Assembly (NCBI RefSeq): GCF_011683915.1
Contig: NZ_JAAQPH010000001.1
Coordinates: 248,001-312,000, forward strand
Direction: 5' to 3'
DNA length: 64,000 nucleotides
Source of the DNA: Pelagibius litoralis
GTDB lineage: Bacteria > Pseudomonadota > Alphaproteobacteria > Kiloniellales > Kiloniellaceae
Part shown: positions 35,129-44,644 of the stretch, in pieces
Position numbering within the stretch: position 1 is the first letter of the stretch
How the letters are laid out: each line of letters starts with the position of its first letter
Program-made: the position numbers and the translations under genes
The notes under the pieces: generated by a model
Databases searched by the model: none
What the model saw: the letters and a program-made list of their open reading frames with translations, nothing else
What the model was told of the DNA's origin: nothing

Positions 35129-37116
35129 ACGTCGAGCTCCTGCACGAAGCGGGCGTTTTCCTGAATGAAGGTAAAACGCGCTTCGGGTTTACGGCCCATC
35201 AGGCGCTCGATCATGTCGGCAGCCTTCTTTTCTTCCGCGGCGGGGTTCTTGTCTCCGTCGGCCACGATGGTGACCCGCAGCAGGGTGCGCTTGGCCGGGT
35301 CCATGGTGGTGTCTTTCAACTGCTTGGCCGGCATTTCGCCCAGACCCTTGAAGCGGCTGACATCGATATTGCCGCGGCCCTTGAAGTAAGACTTCATGAG
35401 CTTGTCCTTGTCCGCATCGTCCATCGCGTAAACGCTTTTGCTGCCCTGGGTCAGGCGATAGAGCGGCGGTTGCGCCAGATAGAGGCGGCCGCTTTCGATG
35501 AGGCCCGGCATTTCCCGATAGAAGAACGTGATCAGCAGCGCGGCGATGTGCGCGCCGTCCACGTCTGCATCGGTCATGATGATGACGCGCTCATAGCGCA
35601 GCTTGTCGGCATCGAAGGCGCCCCGGGTGCCGCAGCCCAGGGCCAGGGAGATATCGGCGATTTCCTGGTTCGACTTCAGCTTGTCGGCAGAGGCGCTGGC
35701 GACGTTCAGGATCTTGCCGCGCAGCGGCAGCACCGCCTGGGTTTCGCGCTGGCGGGCCTGCTTGGCCGAACCGCCGGCGGAATCGCCCTCGACCAGAAAC
35801 ACCTCGGTGCCCTCGGCGCGGTTACGGCTGCAGTCCGACAGCTTGCCGGGCAACCGCAGCTTGCGCGTCGCGGTCTTGCGGCTCTGTTCTTTTTCCTGGC
35901 GCCGGCGCAGGCGGTCTTCGGCGCGCTCCACGAAGCGCTCCAGCAGCATGCGCGCGCGTTCCGGATGGCCGGAGAGCCAGTGGTCGAAGTGGTCCTTGAT
36001 CGAGGTTTCGACCAGACGGCTGGCGGCCGGCGTCGCCAGCTTCTCCTTGGTCTGACCTTGAAACTGAGGGTCGCGGATGAACAGCGAAAGCATGGCGCTG
36101 GCACCGCCCAGAATGTCGTCGGAGGTGACCTGGCCGGTCTTCTTGTTGCCGGTCAGATCGCCATAGGCTTTCAGGCTTTTCAGCACCCCGGATCGCAGGC
36201 CGGCCTCATGGCTGCCGCCCTCCGGCGTCGACACGGTGTTGCAGTAGGAGTTGAGGAAGCCGTTTTCATCCACCGGCCAGGAGATCGCCCATTCGACACG
36301 GCCCTGTCCGTCCGGCAGCTTGGCCTCGCCGACGAAAGGTTCCGGCGTCAGGGTCTTGCGATCGCCCAGCGTCGCCGTCAGGTAGTCGGAAAGCCCGTTG
36401 GGAAAATGCAGGACGTCGTCTTCCGGGACGTCATCGCCCTTGGCCAACAGCTTCTTGTCGCAGGCCCAGCGGATTTCGACGCCGCGATAGAGATAGGCCT
36501 TGGAGCGTGCCATGCGATAGAGCTGCGCCGGGCGGAAGGTCGCTTCCTCGCCGAAGATCGTCGGATCGGGATGGAACAGGATGGTCGTGCCGCGCCGGTT
36601 GTTGACCGGCTTGCCCTTGGAGAGCTTGTTCTTGGGTTTGCCCTTGTTGTAGGTCTGCTCGTAGAGCTTCTTGTCGCGGGCGACCTGGATGATCAACTCA
36701 TCGGCCAGGGCATTGACCACCGAAAGGCCGACGCCGTGCAAACCGCCCGAGGTCTCGTAAGCTTTCTGCGAAAACTTCGCGCCGGAATGCAGCGTTGTCA
36801 GGATGACCTCAAGCGCCGACTTGGGTTTGTATTTCGGGTGGGGGTCGACCGGGATGCCGCGCCCGTTGTCGGCGACCACGACCACATTGCCCTCGTGCAG
36901 TTCAAGCTCGATACGGCTGGCGTGCCCGGCCACGGCTTCGTCCATGGCATTGTCCAGCACCTCGGCGACCAGATGATGCATCGCCCTTTCGTCGCTGCCG
37001 CCGATATACATGCCGGGCCGCCGGCGCACCGGCTCCAGCCCCTCCAGAACCTCGATGTCCTTTGCGGAGTAGTTGTCCGGCGTCTTTTTCGATGCTGATT
37101 GGAAAAGGTCTGCCAT
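35125..37116 (-). CDS. parE: DNA topoisomerase IV subunit B
   Basis: ParE is the ATPase subunit of the chromosome-decatenating topoisomerase IV. From the ATG at 37116 it has 663 residues. It shows the GHKL ATPase start (IEVLEGLEPVRRRPGMYIGG), ATP-binding DNGRGIPVDPHP, GGLHGVGLSVVNAL, the Toprim EGDSAGGSAKQARQRETQAVLPLRGKILNV and DADVDGAHIAALLITFFYREMPGLIE. The shape and absence of the long GyrB insert point to ParE rather than GyrB. The extension upstream of 37116 covers the promoter region. Its stop codon lies inside the palindromic repeat. Confidence 0.94.
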   Translation of the reverse strand: MADLFQSASKKTPDNYSAKDIEVLEGLEPVRRRPGMYIGGSDERAMHHLVAEVLDNAMDEAVAGHASRIELELHEGNVVVVADNGRGIPVDPHPKYKPKSALEVILTTLHSGAKFSQKAYETSGGLHGVGLSVVNALADELIIQVARDKKLYEQTYNKGKPKNKLSKGKPVNNRRGTTILFHPDPTIFGEEATFRPAQLYRMARSKAYLYRGVEIRWACDKKLLAKGDDVPEDDVLHFPNGLSDYLTATLGDRKTLTPEPFVGEAKLPDGQGRVEWAISWPVDENGFLNSYCNTVSTPEGGSHEAGLRSGVLKSLKAYGDLTGNKKTGQVTSDDILGGASAMLSLFIRDPQFQGQTKEKLATPAASRLVETSIKDHFDHWLSGHPERARMLLERFVERAEDRLRRRQEKEQSRKTATRKLRLPGKLSDCSRNRAEGTEVFLVEGDSAGGSAKQARQRETQAVLPLRGKILNVASASADKLKSNQEIADISLALGCGTRGAFDADKLRYERVIIMTDADVDGAHIAALLITFFYREMPGLIESGRLYLAQPPLYRLTQGSKSVYAMDDADKDKLMKSYFKGRGNIDVSRFKGLGEMPAKQLKDTTMDPAKRTLLRVTIVADGDKNPAAEEKKAADMIERLMGRKPEARFTFIQENARFVQELDV

Positions 37117-37216
37117 CTTGGCCCGTGTTCTGACTTGTGGACTGCTCTGAAAAGTCGATTCTGGCGCCTTTCCTTTGCCATCTGGCGGTTTGGCCGCCTG
37201 GCAAAAGAATCGCCCT

Positions 37217-37235
37217 ATAGGGTATGGTACCCTAT
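37217..37235. promoter_or_regulatory. perfect inverted repeat between parE and thioesterase genes
   Basis: ATAGGGTA and TACCCTAT pair at all eight positions around a TGG spacer. An overlapping 10-bp palindrome CCCTATAGGG lies at 37213-37222. The site is in the 172-bp divergent promoter region, about 100 bp upstream of parE and 54 bp upstream of the thioesterase start, and looks like a repressor operator. No regulator is assigned. Confidence 0.5.
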
Positions 37236-37288
37236 GTTTACCCCCGATATCTAGTTGTGGAGAGGGGACTTGTCCATGCCTTCCAGTA

Positions 37289-37723
37289 ATGTCGACTGAT
37301 ACTTCCGAACAAGCGGCGGAGCCGCGCGGCAGTCTTGCCACCAGAACCCTGGCCATGCCGGCCGATGCCAACCCCAGCGGCGACATCTTCGGCGGCTGGG
37401 TGCTGTCCCAGATGGACATCGCCGGCGGCATCACCGCCGGCACCCACGCCGCCGGCCGTGTCGCCACGGTGGCCGTCGATGCGATGACCTTTCACCGCCC
37501 GGTCTATGTGGGCGACGTGCTTTGCACCTACGCCGACATCATCCGCAGCGGCCGCACCTCAATCGCCATTCATATCGAGGCCTGGGCGCAGCGCGGCCGC
37601 CAAGGGGAGCGGGTGAAAGTAACCCAGGGCGTGTTCACCTTTGTGGCGATCGACGATCAGGGCCGGCCCCGGCCGTTGTCCGAATCGGCCCCGGAACCCG
37701 CCAAGGAGCAACCAATCCCATGA
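37289..37723 (+). CDS. YciA-like acyl-CoA thioesterase (hotdog fold)
   Basis: The start at 37289 gives 144 residues. The hotdog core reads RTLAMPADANPSGDIFGGWVLSQMDIAGG, with the family Asn-Pro/Asp pattern used in catalysis, then VATVAVDAMTFHRPVYVGDVLCTYADI. These are hallmarks of the YciA/acyl-CoA thioester hydrolase group, which cleaves fatty acyl-CoA. The next gene starts within its stop codon (ATGA overlap), so both are co-translated. The Pro-rich C-terminus is short. Confidence 0.93.
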   Translation: MSTDTSEQAAEPRGSLATRTLAMPADANPSGDIFGGWVLSQMDIAGGITAGTHAAGRVATVAVDAMTFHRPVYVGDVLCTYADIIRSGRTSIAIHIEAWAQRGRQGERVKVTQGVFTFVAIDDQGRPRPLSESAPEPAKEQPIP

Positions 37724-38085
37724 TGTTCAGACTTTTAACCGCGTTGATCCTTTGCCTCCCGCTTGGCGCCGCTCTTGCCGGCGAGGCCGATGTGGTCGCC
37801 GTCGAGGCGGTGCTGGAAGGCGACGACACCTGGCGCTTCAGCGTCACCGTGCGCCATGCCGATGAGGGCTGGGACCACTACGCGGATCGTTGGCAGGTCC
37901 TGACACCGGACGGCAAGGTTTTGGGCACGCGGGTGTTGCTGCATCCCCACGAGGCCGAGCAGCCCTTCACCCGTTCGCTGGGCGGGGTGGTGATCCCCGC
38001 AGAGATCGATCAGGTGATCGTCCGCGCCCATGATTCGGTGCACGGTGACGGCGGCGCCGAAATCCAGGTGAAGCTGCGGCGCTGA
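37720..38085 (+). CDS. secreted hypothetical protein
   Basis: It starts at 37720 overlapping the thioesterase stop by four bases, and has 121 residues. A signal peptide is clear (MMFRLLTALILCLPLGAALAG). The mature part, about 100 residues, reads like a beta-sandwich (WRFSVTVRHADEGWDHYADRWQVLTPDG, TRVLLHPHEAEQPFTRSLGGVVIP, QVIVRAHDSVHG) with several His and Asp. It has no named family that I recognise. The overlap implies it is made with the thioesterase, though they act in different compartments. Confidence 0.82.
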   Translation: MMFRLLTALILCLPLGAALAGEADVVAVEAVLEGDDTWRFSVTVRHADEGWDHYADRWQVLTPDGKVLGTRVLLHPHEAEQPFTRSLGGVVIPAEIDQVIVRAHDSVHGDGGAEIQVKLRR

Positions 38086-38102
38086 TCCTCGGTCTTTGGG
38101 CG

Positions 38103-38744
38103 TCAGGTGACTTTCAGCTTGCGCCATAAGCCGAAGGGCGCGCCCGGATCCTCCCGCGCGATCCAGCGATAAGGCAGATGGCGCCAGGGCTCGACCCGCC
38201 GCCGCCGGTTGTCCAGCGCATAGACCCCCTTGTCGCTGTGCACCAGGAGCACGGCATGGCCGAGCCCGCTTTCAATATGACAGGCGGCCAGGGTGAGGGC
38301 GGACCTGGGCCAGCCGTAGTCCTTGCAGAGCGTGTGCAGTTTGCGGATGGCGTAGTCTTCGCAATCGCCTTCGGACTCCGCGAGGCGCCAGCGATCGGGC
38401 CCGTCCGGGCGAAAACGGATCAGACGGTTGACCCGTTGATGGACCAGCGTCAGTTGGACCTCGCGCTCCGGGGTCAGCGTAATTGGGGCAAAGGGATGGG
38501 GCGCGGGGTCCAACTCCGGGTGGCGCTTGATCAGACTGAACCAGGCGGCCGGTGCGGCGTGCAGGCCGGCTGCCTGCATCGCCGAGGATGGCGGCAGGGC
38601 CGGGGGCAGTGACGTCAGGTTTGCGCCGCTGCGCGTTGGCAGGGCGCAGGTTGCGGTGATGCCGGCGAGGGCGCCGAGCAGGTGCCGCCGGGTGAACTTC
38701 GTAAGAGGCTGATCTGGGCCGGCTTGGCCTGTTTTGGAAGGCAC
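38103..38744 (-). CDS. transglutaminase-like cysteine proteinase (BTLCP family)
   Basis: A 213-residue exported protein of the bacterial transglutaminase-like cysteine proteinase family, which includes LapG. The N-terminus has a twin-arginine-like TRRHLLGALAG segment. The catalytic triad is visible: Cys in SEGDCEDYAIRKL near residue 126, His in GLGHAVLLVH near 163, and Asp in YALDNRRRRVEPW near 177. LapG proteins cut adhesins at the cell surface, but no LapD or adhesin gene is nearby, so the target is unknown. The gene is convergent with the secreted hypothetical protein. Confidence 0.88.
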   Translation of the reverse strand: MPSKTGQAGPDQPLTKFTRRHLLGALAGITATCALPTRSGANLTSLPPALPPSSAMQAAGLHAAPAAWFSLIKRHPELDPAPHPFAPITLTPEREVQLTLVHQRVNRLIRFRPDGPDRWRLAESEGDCEDYAIRKLHTLCKDYGWPRSALTLAACHIESGLGHAVLLVHSDKGVYALDNRRRRVEPWRHLPYRWIAREDPGAPFGLWRKLKVT

Positions 38745-39044
38745 GATGAACTCCAGGCTTGAGAATTGATGGCCGGAGTTTTATCGAAACTACTGTGTTT
38801 CGAGCGTGCGATATTGGAAGTATTCTTATGATATGGAAGAGAAAAAGAAATGTTATGAGATTTATATTAATAATCAGTTAGTAATTAAGCGTATTCATTT
38901 GAATTTTATTCATACTTTGTAAATAAACACAGGAATTTCCACCTTTTCTTGTGGATCGGCCATGGCAGGTTGTCCGTGCCCCATCTGTTCATCACAGCGG
39001 GGTCCGGAAGCTTTTGGCTTTCCCGACCAGCGGCGGTGGCGTCA
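38745..39044. other. AT-rich intergenic DNA upstream of the BTLCP gene
   Basis: About 300 bp with no convincing gene. Positions 38800-38935 are strongly AT-rich compared with the surrounding DNA and probably include the BTLCP promoter. No repeat or RNA gene was recognised. Confidence 0.5.
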
Positions 39045-39266
39045 CTACGGTCCGAGGCGCTGCTCGTCCTTTGTTTCATCGGCCGCGCGCGCATCGGTCA
39101 CGGCGAGGCTGAGACGCTCCGCTGAGATCTCCAGCCGCGGCGGTATCGGCCGCGCCTCTGCGGTCGTGACCCAGGGTAAGTGGGTCGCGCTCGGAAAGGC
39201 GACGACGACGAAGAAGAGAAAGAAAGCAACTACGCTGCTGCGCCAGGTCATTCGTACCGACATCTC
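39045..39266 (-). CDS. possible small secreted protein
   Basis: The frame from 39266 gives 73 residues (MSVRMTWRSSVVAFFL...), with a credible signal sequence followed by a polar region (ISAERLSLAVTDARAADETKDEQ). The open frame extends to 39449 but the upstream part is Lys/Arg-rich and unlike a coding N-terminus. The ribosome site is weak and an opposite-strand frame overlaps. It is kept as a candidate because the hydrophobic core and cleavage region look real. Confidence 0.33.
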   Translation of the reverse strand, partial: EMSVRMTWRSSVVAFFLFFVVVAFPSATHLPWVTTAEARPIPPRLEISAERLSLAVTDARAADETKDEQRLGP

Positions 39267-39575
39267 TGTTTTCAACACATCAAGAAACAACGCCCCTTTC
39301 TTAGACGGTTTCTTGTGCTTCGGGCGTGATCTCTTGGCGGCAGAATTATGGTGAAAATAAAGCCGTTCTGTGATTACGCCGATCTCTTTACGCTTCTTTA
39401 ACCAGCGCGATGGGCGGACAAAGAAAAGCCTCGCCGGATGCTTGTCCAAGAGAGCTTGATCGTCTCTGCCGGCCCCGCACGCCCGGCCGCTTGTCAGATC
39501 TCGTTAATACCCTGATGGCATATTCTGAAGTTCACCATAGTCAGAACGGTTAGATTTTTCTGAGGGTAATATCTG
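39267..39575. other. intergenic region upstream of the haemoglobin gene
   Basis: Contains the promoter region of the truncated haemoglobin gene. GAGGG at 39562-39566 is its ribosome site. I looked for an FNR- or NsrR-like palindrome and did not find a convincing one. Confidence 0.4.
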
Positions 39576-39944
39576 ATGGCCGATAACCTTTATGAACAGC
39601 TTGGCGGCGGGCCAGCAATCGACGCAGCGGTCGATATTTTCTACCGCAAGGTCCTGAGTAACGATGCGATCAGCGGGTTCTTCGACAGCACCGACATGGA
39701 GGAGCAACGCGCAAAACAAAAATCGTTTCTTACCATGGTATTCGGTGGCCCGAGCCAATACAGCGGCAAGGACATGCGTGCGGCCCACGCCCCGTTGGTT
39801 GAGAAGGGGCTTAACGACAGTCATTTCGATGCAGTAGCGGGCCACCTGCAGGAAACGCTCGACGAACTCGGCGTACCGGCCGACCTCGCGGCTAAGGTGA
39901 TGGCCATAGCAGCGGGCACGCGTGACGACGTCCTTAATCGTTAG
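39576..39944 (+). CDS. group I truncated haemoglobin
   Basis: A 122-residue 2-over-2 haemoglobin. Features: LYEQLGGGPAIDAAVDIFYRKVL with the B10 Tyr at residue 23, the Gly-Gly near 57-58 between helices (FGGPSQY), and the proximal His71 in MRAAHAPLVEKGL. Group I members bind O2 and NO and often act in NO detoxification. The next gene, 17 bp downstream, is a ferredoxin-domain reductase, so the pair is likely co-transcribed and may form a two-component NO dioxygenase. The function is inferred from family and context. Confidence 0.93.
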   Translation: MADNLYEQLGGGPAIDAAVDIFYRKVLSNDAISGFFDSTDMEEQRAKQKSFLTMVFGGPSQYSGKDMRAAHAPLVEKGLNDSHFDAVAGHLQETLDELGVPADLAAKVMAIAAGTRDDVLNR

Positions 39945-39961
39945 CGCCGAGGACTAGTCTG

Positions 39962-40948
39962 ATGACGCTGCGTTTTAATGGTGCAGAGATACCCTGCCCG
40001 CAAGGGTCGACCGTCCTTGATGCCTTGATTGAGGCCGATCAGTCGGTTGAATATTCCTGCAAGAACGGCATTTGCCAGACCTGTGTGTTGCGTGCGGACC
40101 GAGGCGCGGTGCCGGCGGAGTCTCAAGTAGGTATCAAGGATACCCTCAAGGCGCTTGGGTACTTTCTGCCCTGTGTCTGCCTTCCGGAGGGCAGCCTGGA
40201 GATTTCCGTACCTGAGGATGCGGATCTACTCGGTCGTGCCCGGGTCGTCTCGAAAGAAACGCTGTCGCCAAGCGTCAGCCGGCTTGTGATAGAACCGGCG
40301 ACGCCGCTCTATTACCGCGCCGGCCAGTTTCTCAACCTGCGGCGCGATGACGGACTAACGCGCAGCTATTCGCTTGCCAGCGTGCCTCATCTCGACCCCC
40401 ACCTTGAATTCCATATCAAGACCCTGCCAGGCGGAGAGATGAGCACCTGGATCAGGGACGATGTTTCCCCCGGGCAGCCCCTTGAATTCGGCGGGCCAAA
40501 CGGCGCCTGTTTTTACCTGCCTGAACATCCGGAACAAAACCTGCTGCTGATCGGTAACGGCACGGGCCTCGCGCCGCTCATAGGGATCGCACGCGATGCC
40601 CTTCACAGCAGTCACCATGGCGATGTCTATCTTTATCATGGTAGCCGGCATGTCGCCGGCATCTACCTCCATGAAGACCTGTTGGAACTCCAGACCCTGT
40701 TTCCCAACTTTCACTATGTACCCTGCCTGTCGGGCGACGCGCCACCGCAGGGATACCGTGCCGGTCGCGCCGAGGCAGTTGCGCTGGGAGATTTTCCCGA
40801 CCTCACGAACTGGCGGATCTATCTTTGCGGCTATCCGCCCATGGTGAACGCAGCGCAGCGGAAGTGCTACCTCGCCGGTGCAAGAATGGACGATATTCAT
40901 GCCGACCCCTTCGAGCTGAAGGAGTTGCGGTCCAGTCCCCGCGACTGA
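39962..40948 (+). CDS. [2Fe-2S] ferredoxin-NAD(P)H flavin reductase
   Basis: A 328-residue fusion of a plant-type ferredoxin and an FNR-like reductase. The cluster ligands are Cys33, Cys38, Cys41 and Cys71 (YSCKNGICQTCVL and FLPCVC). The FAD site is in LTRSYSLASVPH near residue 140, and the NAD-binding part has LLIGNGTGLAPLIGIARD and YLCGYPPMVNAA. The order, ferredoxin first, matches phenol-hydroxylase and benzoate-dioxygenase type reductases. No oxygenase lies nearby; the upstream haemoglobin is the only apparent partner. It probably reduces that haem protein. Confidence 0.9.
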   Translation: MTLRFNGAEIPCPQGSTVLDALIEADQSVEYSCKNGICQTCVLRADRGAVPAESQVGIKDTLKALGYFLPCVCLPEGSLEISVPEDADLLGRARVVSKETLSPSVSRLVIEPATPLYYRAGQFLNLRRDDGLTRSYSLASVPHLDPHLEFHIKTLPGGEMSTWIRDDVSPGQPLEFGGPNGACFYLPEHPEQNLLLIGNGTGLAPLIGIARDALHSSHHGDVYLYHGSRHVAGIYLHEDLLELQTLFPNFHYVPCLSGDAPPQGYRAGRAEAVALGDFPDLTNWRIYLCGYPPMVNAAQRKCYLAGARMDDIHADPFELKELRSSPRD

Positions 40949-40998
40949 CGCCGACCCCTTTGGGGCTCTCAATCAAAGTGGTATTGCAGGTCAAGCAA

Positions 40999-41030
40999 AA
41001 GCCCCGCCGGTTCTCTCGCCGGCGGGGCTT
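40999..41030 (-). terminator. bidirectional-looking terminator at the glnA 3' end
   Basis: AAGCCCCGCCGG and CCGGCGGGGCTT form a perfect 12-base stem around eight bases. On the minus strand it is followed by TTGC after TT, so it best serves glnA, and it could also end the convergent reductase transcript. Confidence 0.85.
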
Positions 41031-41077
41031 GGTCGTCTGGGTCTGTTCGTGGCGCGGACCCCGGAGCCCGCAGCGGA

Positions 41078-42487
41078 TCAGACCGAGTAGTACATCTTGA
41101 ACTCGACCGGGTGCGGGGCGTGTTCGAACTCGTAGTTCTCTTCCCACTTAAGCTCGATGTAGGCCGCGATCTGATCCTTGCTGAAGACGTCGCCGGCAAG
41201 CAGGAAGTCGTGGTCGGCTTCCAGGGCCTCGAGCGCCTCGCGCAAGGAGCCGCAGACGGTCGGGACGTCGGCCAGTTCCTCCGGCGGCAGGTCGTAGAGG
41301 TCCTTGTCCATGGCATCGCCCGGATGGAGCTTGTTCTTGATGCCGTCCAGGCCGGCCATGAGCATGGCGGAGAAGGCCAGGTAGGGGTTCGCCGTTGGGT
41401 CGGGGAAGCGGACCTCGACGCGCTTTGCCTTGGGACTGTCGCCGTAAGGGATGCGGCAGGAGGCAGAGCGGTTGCGGGCCGAGTAGGCCAGCAGCACCGG
41501 CGCCTCGAAGCCCGGGATCAGCCGCTTGTAGCTGTTGGTCGAGGGGTTGGTGAAGGCATTCAGTGCCTTGGCATGCTTGATGATGCCGCCGATATAGTGG
41601 AGGCAGGTCTCCGACAGGCCCGCATAGCCGTCGCCGGCGAACAGCGGGTTGCCGTCTTTCCAGATCGACTGGTGGGTGTGCATGCCCGAACCGTTGTCGT
41701 CGGCGATCGGCTTCGGCATGAAGGTCGCCGATTTGCCGTACTGATGGGCAACCTGATGAACGACATACTTATAGATCTGCATGCCGTCTGCAGCCTGTAC
41801 CAGCGGCGCGAACTTGATGCCGAGTTCATGCTGGGACGGCGCCACTTCGTGGTGGTGCTTTTCGACCTCAAGGCCCATCTCGCCCATGATCTTCAGCATC
41901 TCGGCGCGCAGGTCCATGGCGGAGTCGACCGGCGGGACTGGGAAGTAGCCGCCCTTGATGCCCGGGCGGTGGCCCATGTTGCCCTGCTCGAAGATTGAGC
42001 CGGTGTTGTAGGGACCCTCGTCGGAATCCAGGAAGTAATAGGTCTGGTTCTGGGAGACGTCGAAACGCACGTCGTCGAAGACGAAGAACTCGGCCTCTGG
42101 GCCCCAGAAGCTCTGATCGCCGACACCCGACGACTTCACGTAGTTCTCGGCGCGCACCGCCGTTGAGCGGGGGTCGCGATGGTAGAGCTGTCCGGTCGAG
42201 GGCTCGACGATATTGCAGAACAGGATCAGCTGCGGAAGGTTGGAGAAGGGGTCCATGACAGCCGAGCTGAGGTCCGGGCGCAGGATCATGTCGGACTCGT
42301 TGATCGCCTTCCAGCCGGCAATCGACGAACCGTCGAACATGATGCCTTCGGTCAGTTCGTCTTCGCCGACCGCATCGACATGCATGGCCAGGTGCTGCCA
42401 CTTGCCGCGCGGATCCGTGAAGCGATAGTCGACATAGATCACGCCCTGCTTTTTGATCATCTCAAGGATGCTGTTTGCGTCTGCCAT
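41078..42487 (-). CDS. glnA: glutamine synthetase, type I
   Basis: GlnA joins ammonia to glutamate using ATP. The 469-residue sequence is the normal length for GS-I-beta. Motifs include [18 protein letters not shown] near 49, the metal site region [12 protein letters not shown] near 128, [16 protein letters not shown] near 261, and the adenylylation site Tyr398 in [10 protein letters not shown], so control by GlnE is likely. It is the second gene of a glnB-glnA unit, 92 bp after glnB, with a strong terminator downstream. Confidence 0.97.
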   Translation of the reverse strand: MADANSILEMIKKQGVIYVDYRFTDPRGKWQHLAMHVDAVGEDELTEGIMFDGSSIAGWKAINESDMILRPDLSSAVMDPFSNLPQLILFCNIVEPSTGQLYHRDPRSTAVRAENYVKSSGVGDQSFWGPEAEFFVFDDVRFDVSQNQTYYFLDSDEGPYNTGSIFEQGNMGHRPGIKGGYFPVPPVDSAMDLRAEMLKIMGEMGLEVEKHHHEVAPSQHELGIKFAPLVQAADGMQIYKYVVHQVAHQYGKSATFMPKPIADDNGSGMHTHQSIWKDGNPLFAGDGYAGLSETCLHYIGGIIKHAKALNAFTNPSTNSYKRLIPGFEAPVLLAYSARNRSASCRIPYGDSPKAKRVEVRFPDPTANPYLAFSAMLMAGLDGIKNKLHPGDAMDKDLYDLPPEELADVPTVCGSLREALEALEADHDFLLAGDVFSKDQIAAYIELKWEENYEFEHAPHPVEFKMYYSV

Positions 42488-42579
42488 GGATATTCTTTCC
42501 GTTTCCTGAAACCTTGTTGTTGCGATTTGCTCGGCTTGCTTCCGACCCCGGCGGGTCCTGCGAACCGCTGGTGATACGT

Positions 42580-43077
<498 letters not shown>

Positions 43078-43108
43078 TCAATATTTGGGCAGCCTGCGGA
43101 AATTGTAG

Positions 43109-44296
43109 TCAGGCAGCGCCCGATTGCCGGTTTTCCAGATGGCCGCGGATGCGTTCCAGGGACTCGCGTATGTTTTCCAGCGAGTTGGCGTAGGAAAGTC
43201 TCAGGTATCCTTCACCGAAGCGACCGAAGGACGTGCCGGCGATGGTTGCGACACCGGCTTCTTCGAGCAATTCCAGTTCCAGGGTCTTGGCCGGGATGCC
43301 GGTGCCCGTGATATTTGGGAAGGCATAGAAGGCGCCGGCAGGTTCGACGCAGGAGATGCCCGGCAGGCTGTTCAGCGCACCATGGATCGCCCGGCGGCGG
43401 ACGTCGAAGGCCGACATCATCTCCGCAACCGCATCCTGCGGCCCCCGAAGCGCGGCCAGGCCGGCGTATTGGGCAGAGGCGTTTACGCAGGAGTGGCAGT
43501 TGATGGCGAGGCGCGTGGCCGTCTCGGCCAGGCCCTTGGGCCAGACCGCAAAGCCGAGGCGCCAGCCGGTCATTGCATAGGTCTTGCTCCAGCCGTCCAG
43601 CATAATCACCCGGTCGCGAATCTCCGGATACTGCAGCAGGCTGACGTGCTCGCGGCCGTCGTAGAGCATCTGGCTGTAGATCTCATCGGAGAGGATGGCC
43701 ACCTGGGGGTGGGCCTGCAGACCCTCGACCAGACGGTCGACCTCTTCGCGCGGCGTGACCCCGCCGGTCGGGTTGGCCGGGCTGTTGATAATGATAAGGC
43801 GCGTCTGCGGAGTGATGGAGCCGAGGACGGCTTCAGCCGAAAAGGCGAAACCCTTGTCCTCCGAAAGGGCGATCGGTACCGCCTTGGCGCCGGAAAAGTT
43901 TATCACCGACTCGTAGATTGGAAATCCGGGGTTGGGGTAGAGGATCTCGGCGCCCGGTTCACCGAACATGAGCATGGCAAAGAACATCGTTACCTTGCCG
44001 CCGGGCACCACCACCACCTGATCCGGGTCCACCTGAACGTTGTGGCGCAGTTCCAGGTCCTCCGCGACAGCTTCACGCAGTTCCGGGATGCCGTTGGCGG
44101 GGGTGTAGCCGTGATGGCCGTCATGCAGCGCCTTTACGGCGGCCTCAACGACGTGGCCGGGCGTTTGAAAGTCGGGCTGTCCGATCCCCAGATTTATGAT
44201 CGACTTACCCTGCAGCTCCAACTGCTTGGCCCGCGCCAGAACCTCAAAAGCGCTCTCGGTGCCAAGCCGCCCGACGGCCGTGGCCAGTTGATACAT
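43109..44296 (-). CDS. pyridoxal phosphate-dependent aminotransferase, class I/II
   Basis: A 395-residue fold-type I aminotransferase related to aspartate/aromatic enzymes. The start at 44296 follows GGAGAGGCGGAG. Features are GIGQPDFQTP near residue 36, NSPANPTGGV near 170 with the cofactor-binding Asn-Pro-Gly, the Schiff-base Lys in DGWSKTYAMTGWRLGF near 236, and a substrate Arg in the last third (GYLRLSYANS). The precise amino acid substrate is unknown; linkage to glnB-glnA hints at nitrogen metabolism but the gene has its own promoter region. Confidence 0.9.
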   Translation of the reverse strand: MYQLATAVGRLGTESAFEVLARAKQLELQGKSIINLGIGQPDFQTPGHVVEAAVKALHDGHHGYTPANGIPELREAVAEDLELRHNVQVDPDQVVVVPGGKVTMFFAMLMFGEPGAEILYPNPGFPIYESVINFSGAKAVPIALSEDKGFAFSAEAVLGSITPQTRLIIINSPANPTGGVTPREEVDRLVEGLQAHPQVAILSDEIYSQMLYDGREHVSLLQYPEIRDRVIMLDGWSKTYAMTGWRLGFAVWPKGLAETATRLAINCHSCVNASAQYAGLAALRGPQDAVAEMMSAFDVRRRAIHGALNSLPGISCVEPAGAFYAFPNITGTGIPAKTLELELLEEAGVATIAGTSFGRFGEGYLRLSYANSLENIRESLERIRGHLENRQSGAA

Positions 44297-44476
44297 CTCC
44301 GCCTCTCCTGAACTGATTTGAAGCGGCAGACTAGAACATGGCGGGGGGCGAGGGGGCAAGGTGCCCCAGGCAAGGCGGATCGATCACTGCGCGGGGCTCT
44401 TGACGCCCCCGGAGCAAGGGCTTAAACACGCCCCTTCGATGCGGAGCGCCGGTCCGGCGGCTTCACATGCTCCGGT

Positions 44477-44554
44477 GGTGGCTGTAGCTCAGTTGGTTAG
44501 AGCGCCTGGTTGTGGTCCAGGAGGCCGTGGGTTCAAGTCCCATCAGCCACCCCA
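44477..44554 (+). tRNA. tRNA-His (GTG)
   Basis: The cloverleaf begins at 44478 with acceptor GTGGCTG pairing to CAGCCAC at 44544-44550. The anticodon loop TTGTGGT gives GTG (His), the T loop is GTTCAAGTC, and CCA is encoded at 44552-44554. The base before the acceptor is G (44477) and the discriminator is C, giving the G-1:C73 pair typical of tRNA-His. Confidence 0.97.
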
Positions 44555-44644
44555 TTTCCACCAATTAGCTATTGAGGCGCCTGCCGGTTGGGGGCGACGT
44601 CGTTCTGTTGCTGGGCCTATTGGATGGCGCCCAACCCGGATGGC

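Noticed and set aside
35470-37098. 542-codon plus-strand open frame over parE
   Set aside because: It is an antisense shadow in GC-rich DNA; parE motifs are intact on the other strand.
38962-39354. Plus-strand 130-codon frame opposite the small secreted candidate
   Set aside because: Arg/Thr-rich with no ribosome site or recognisable domain; the opposite strand has the better signal sequence.
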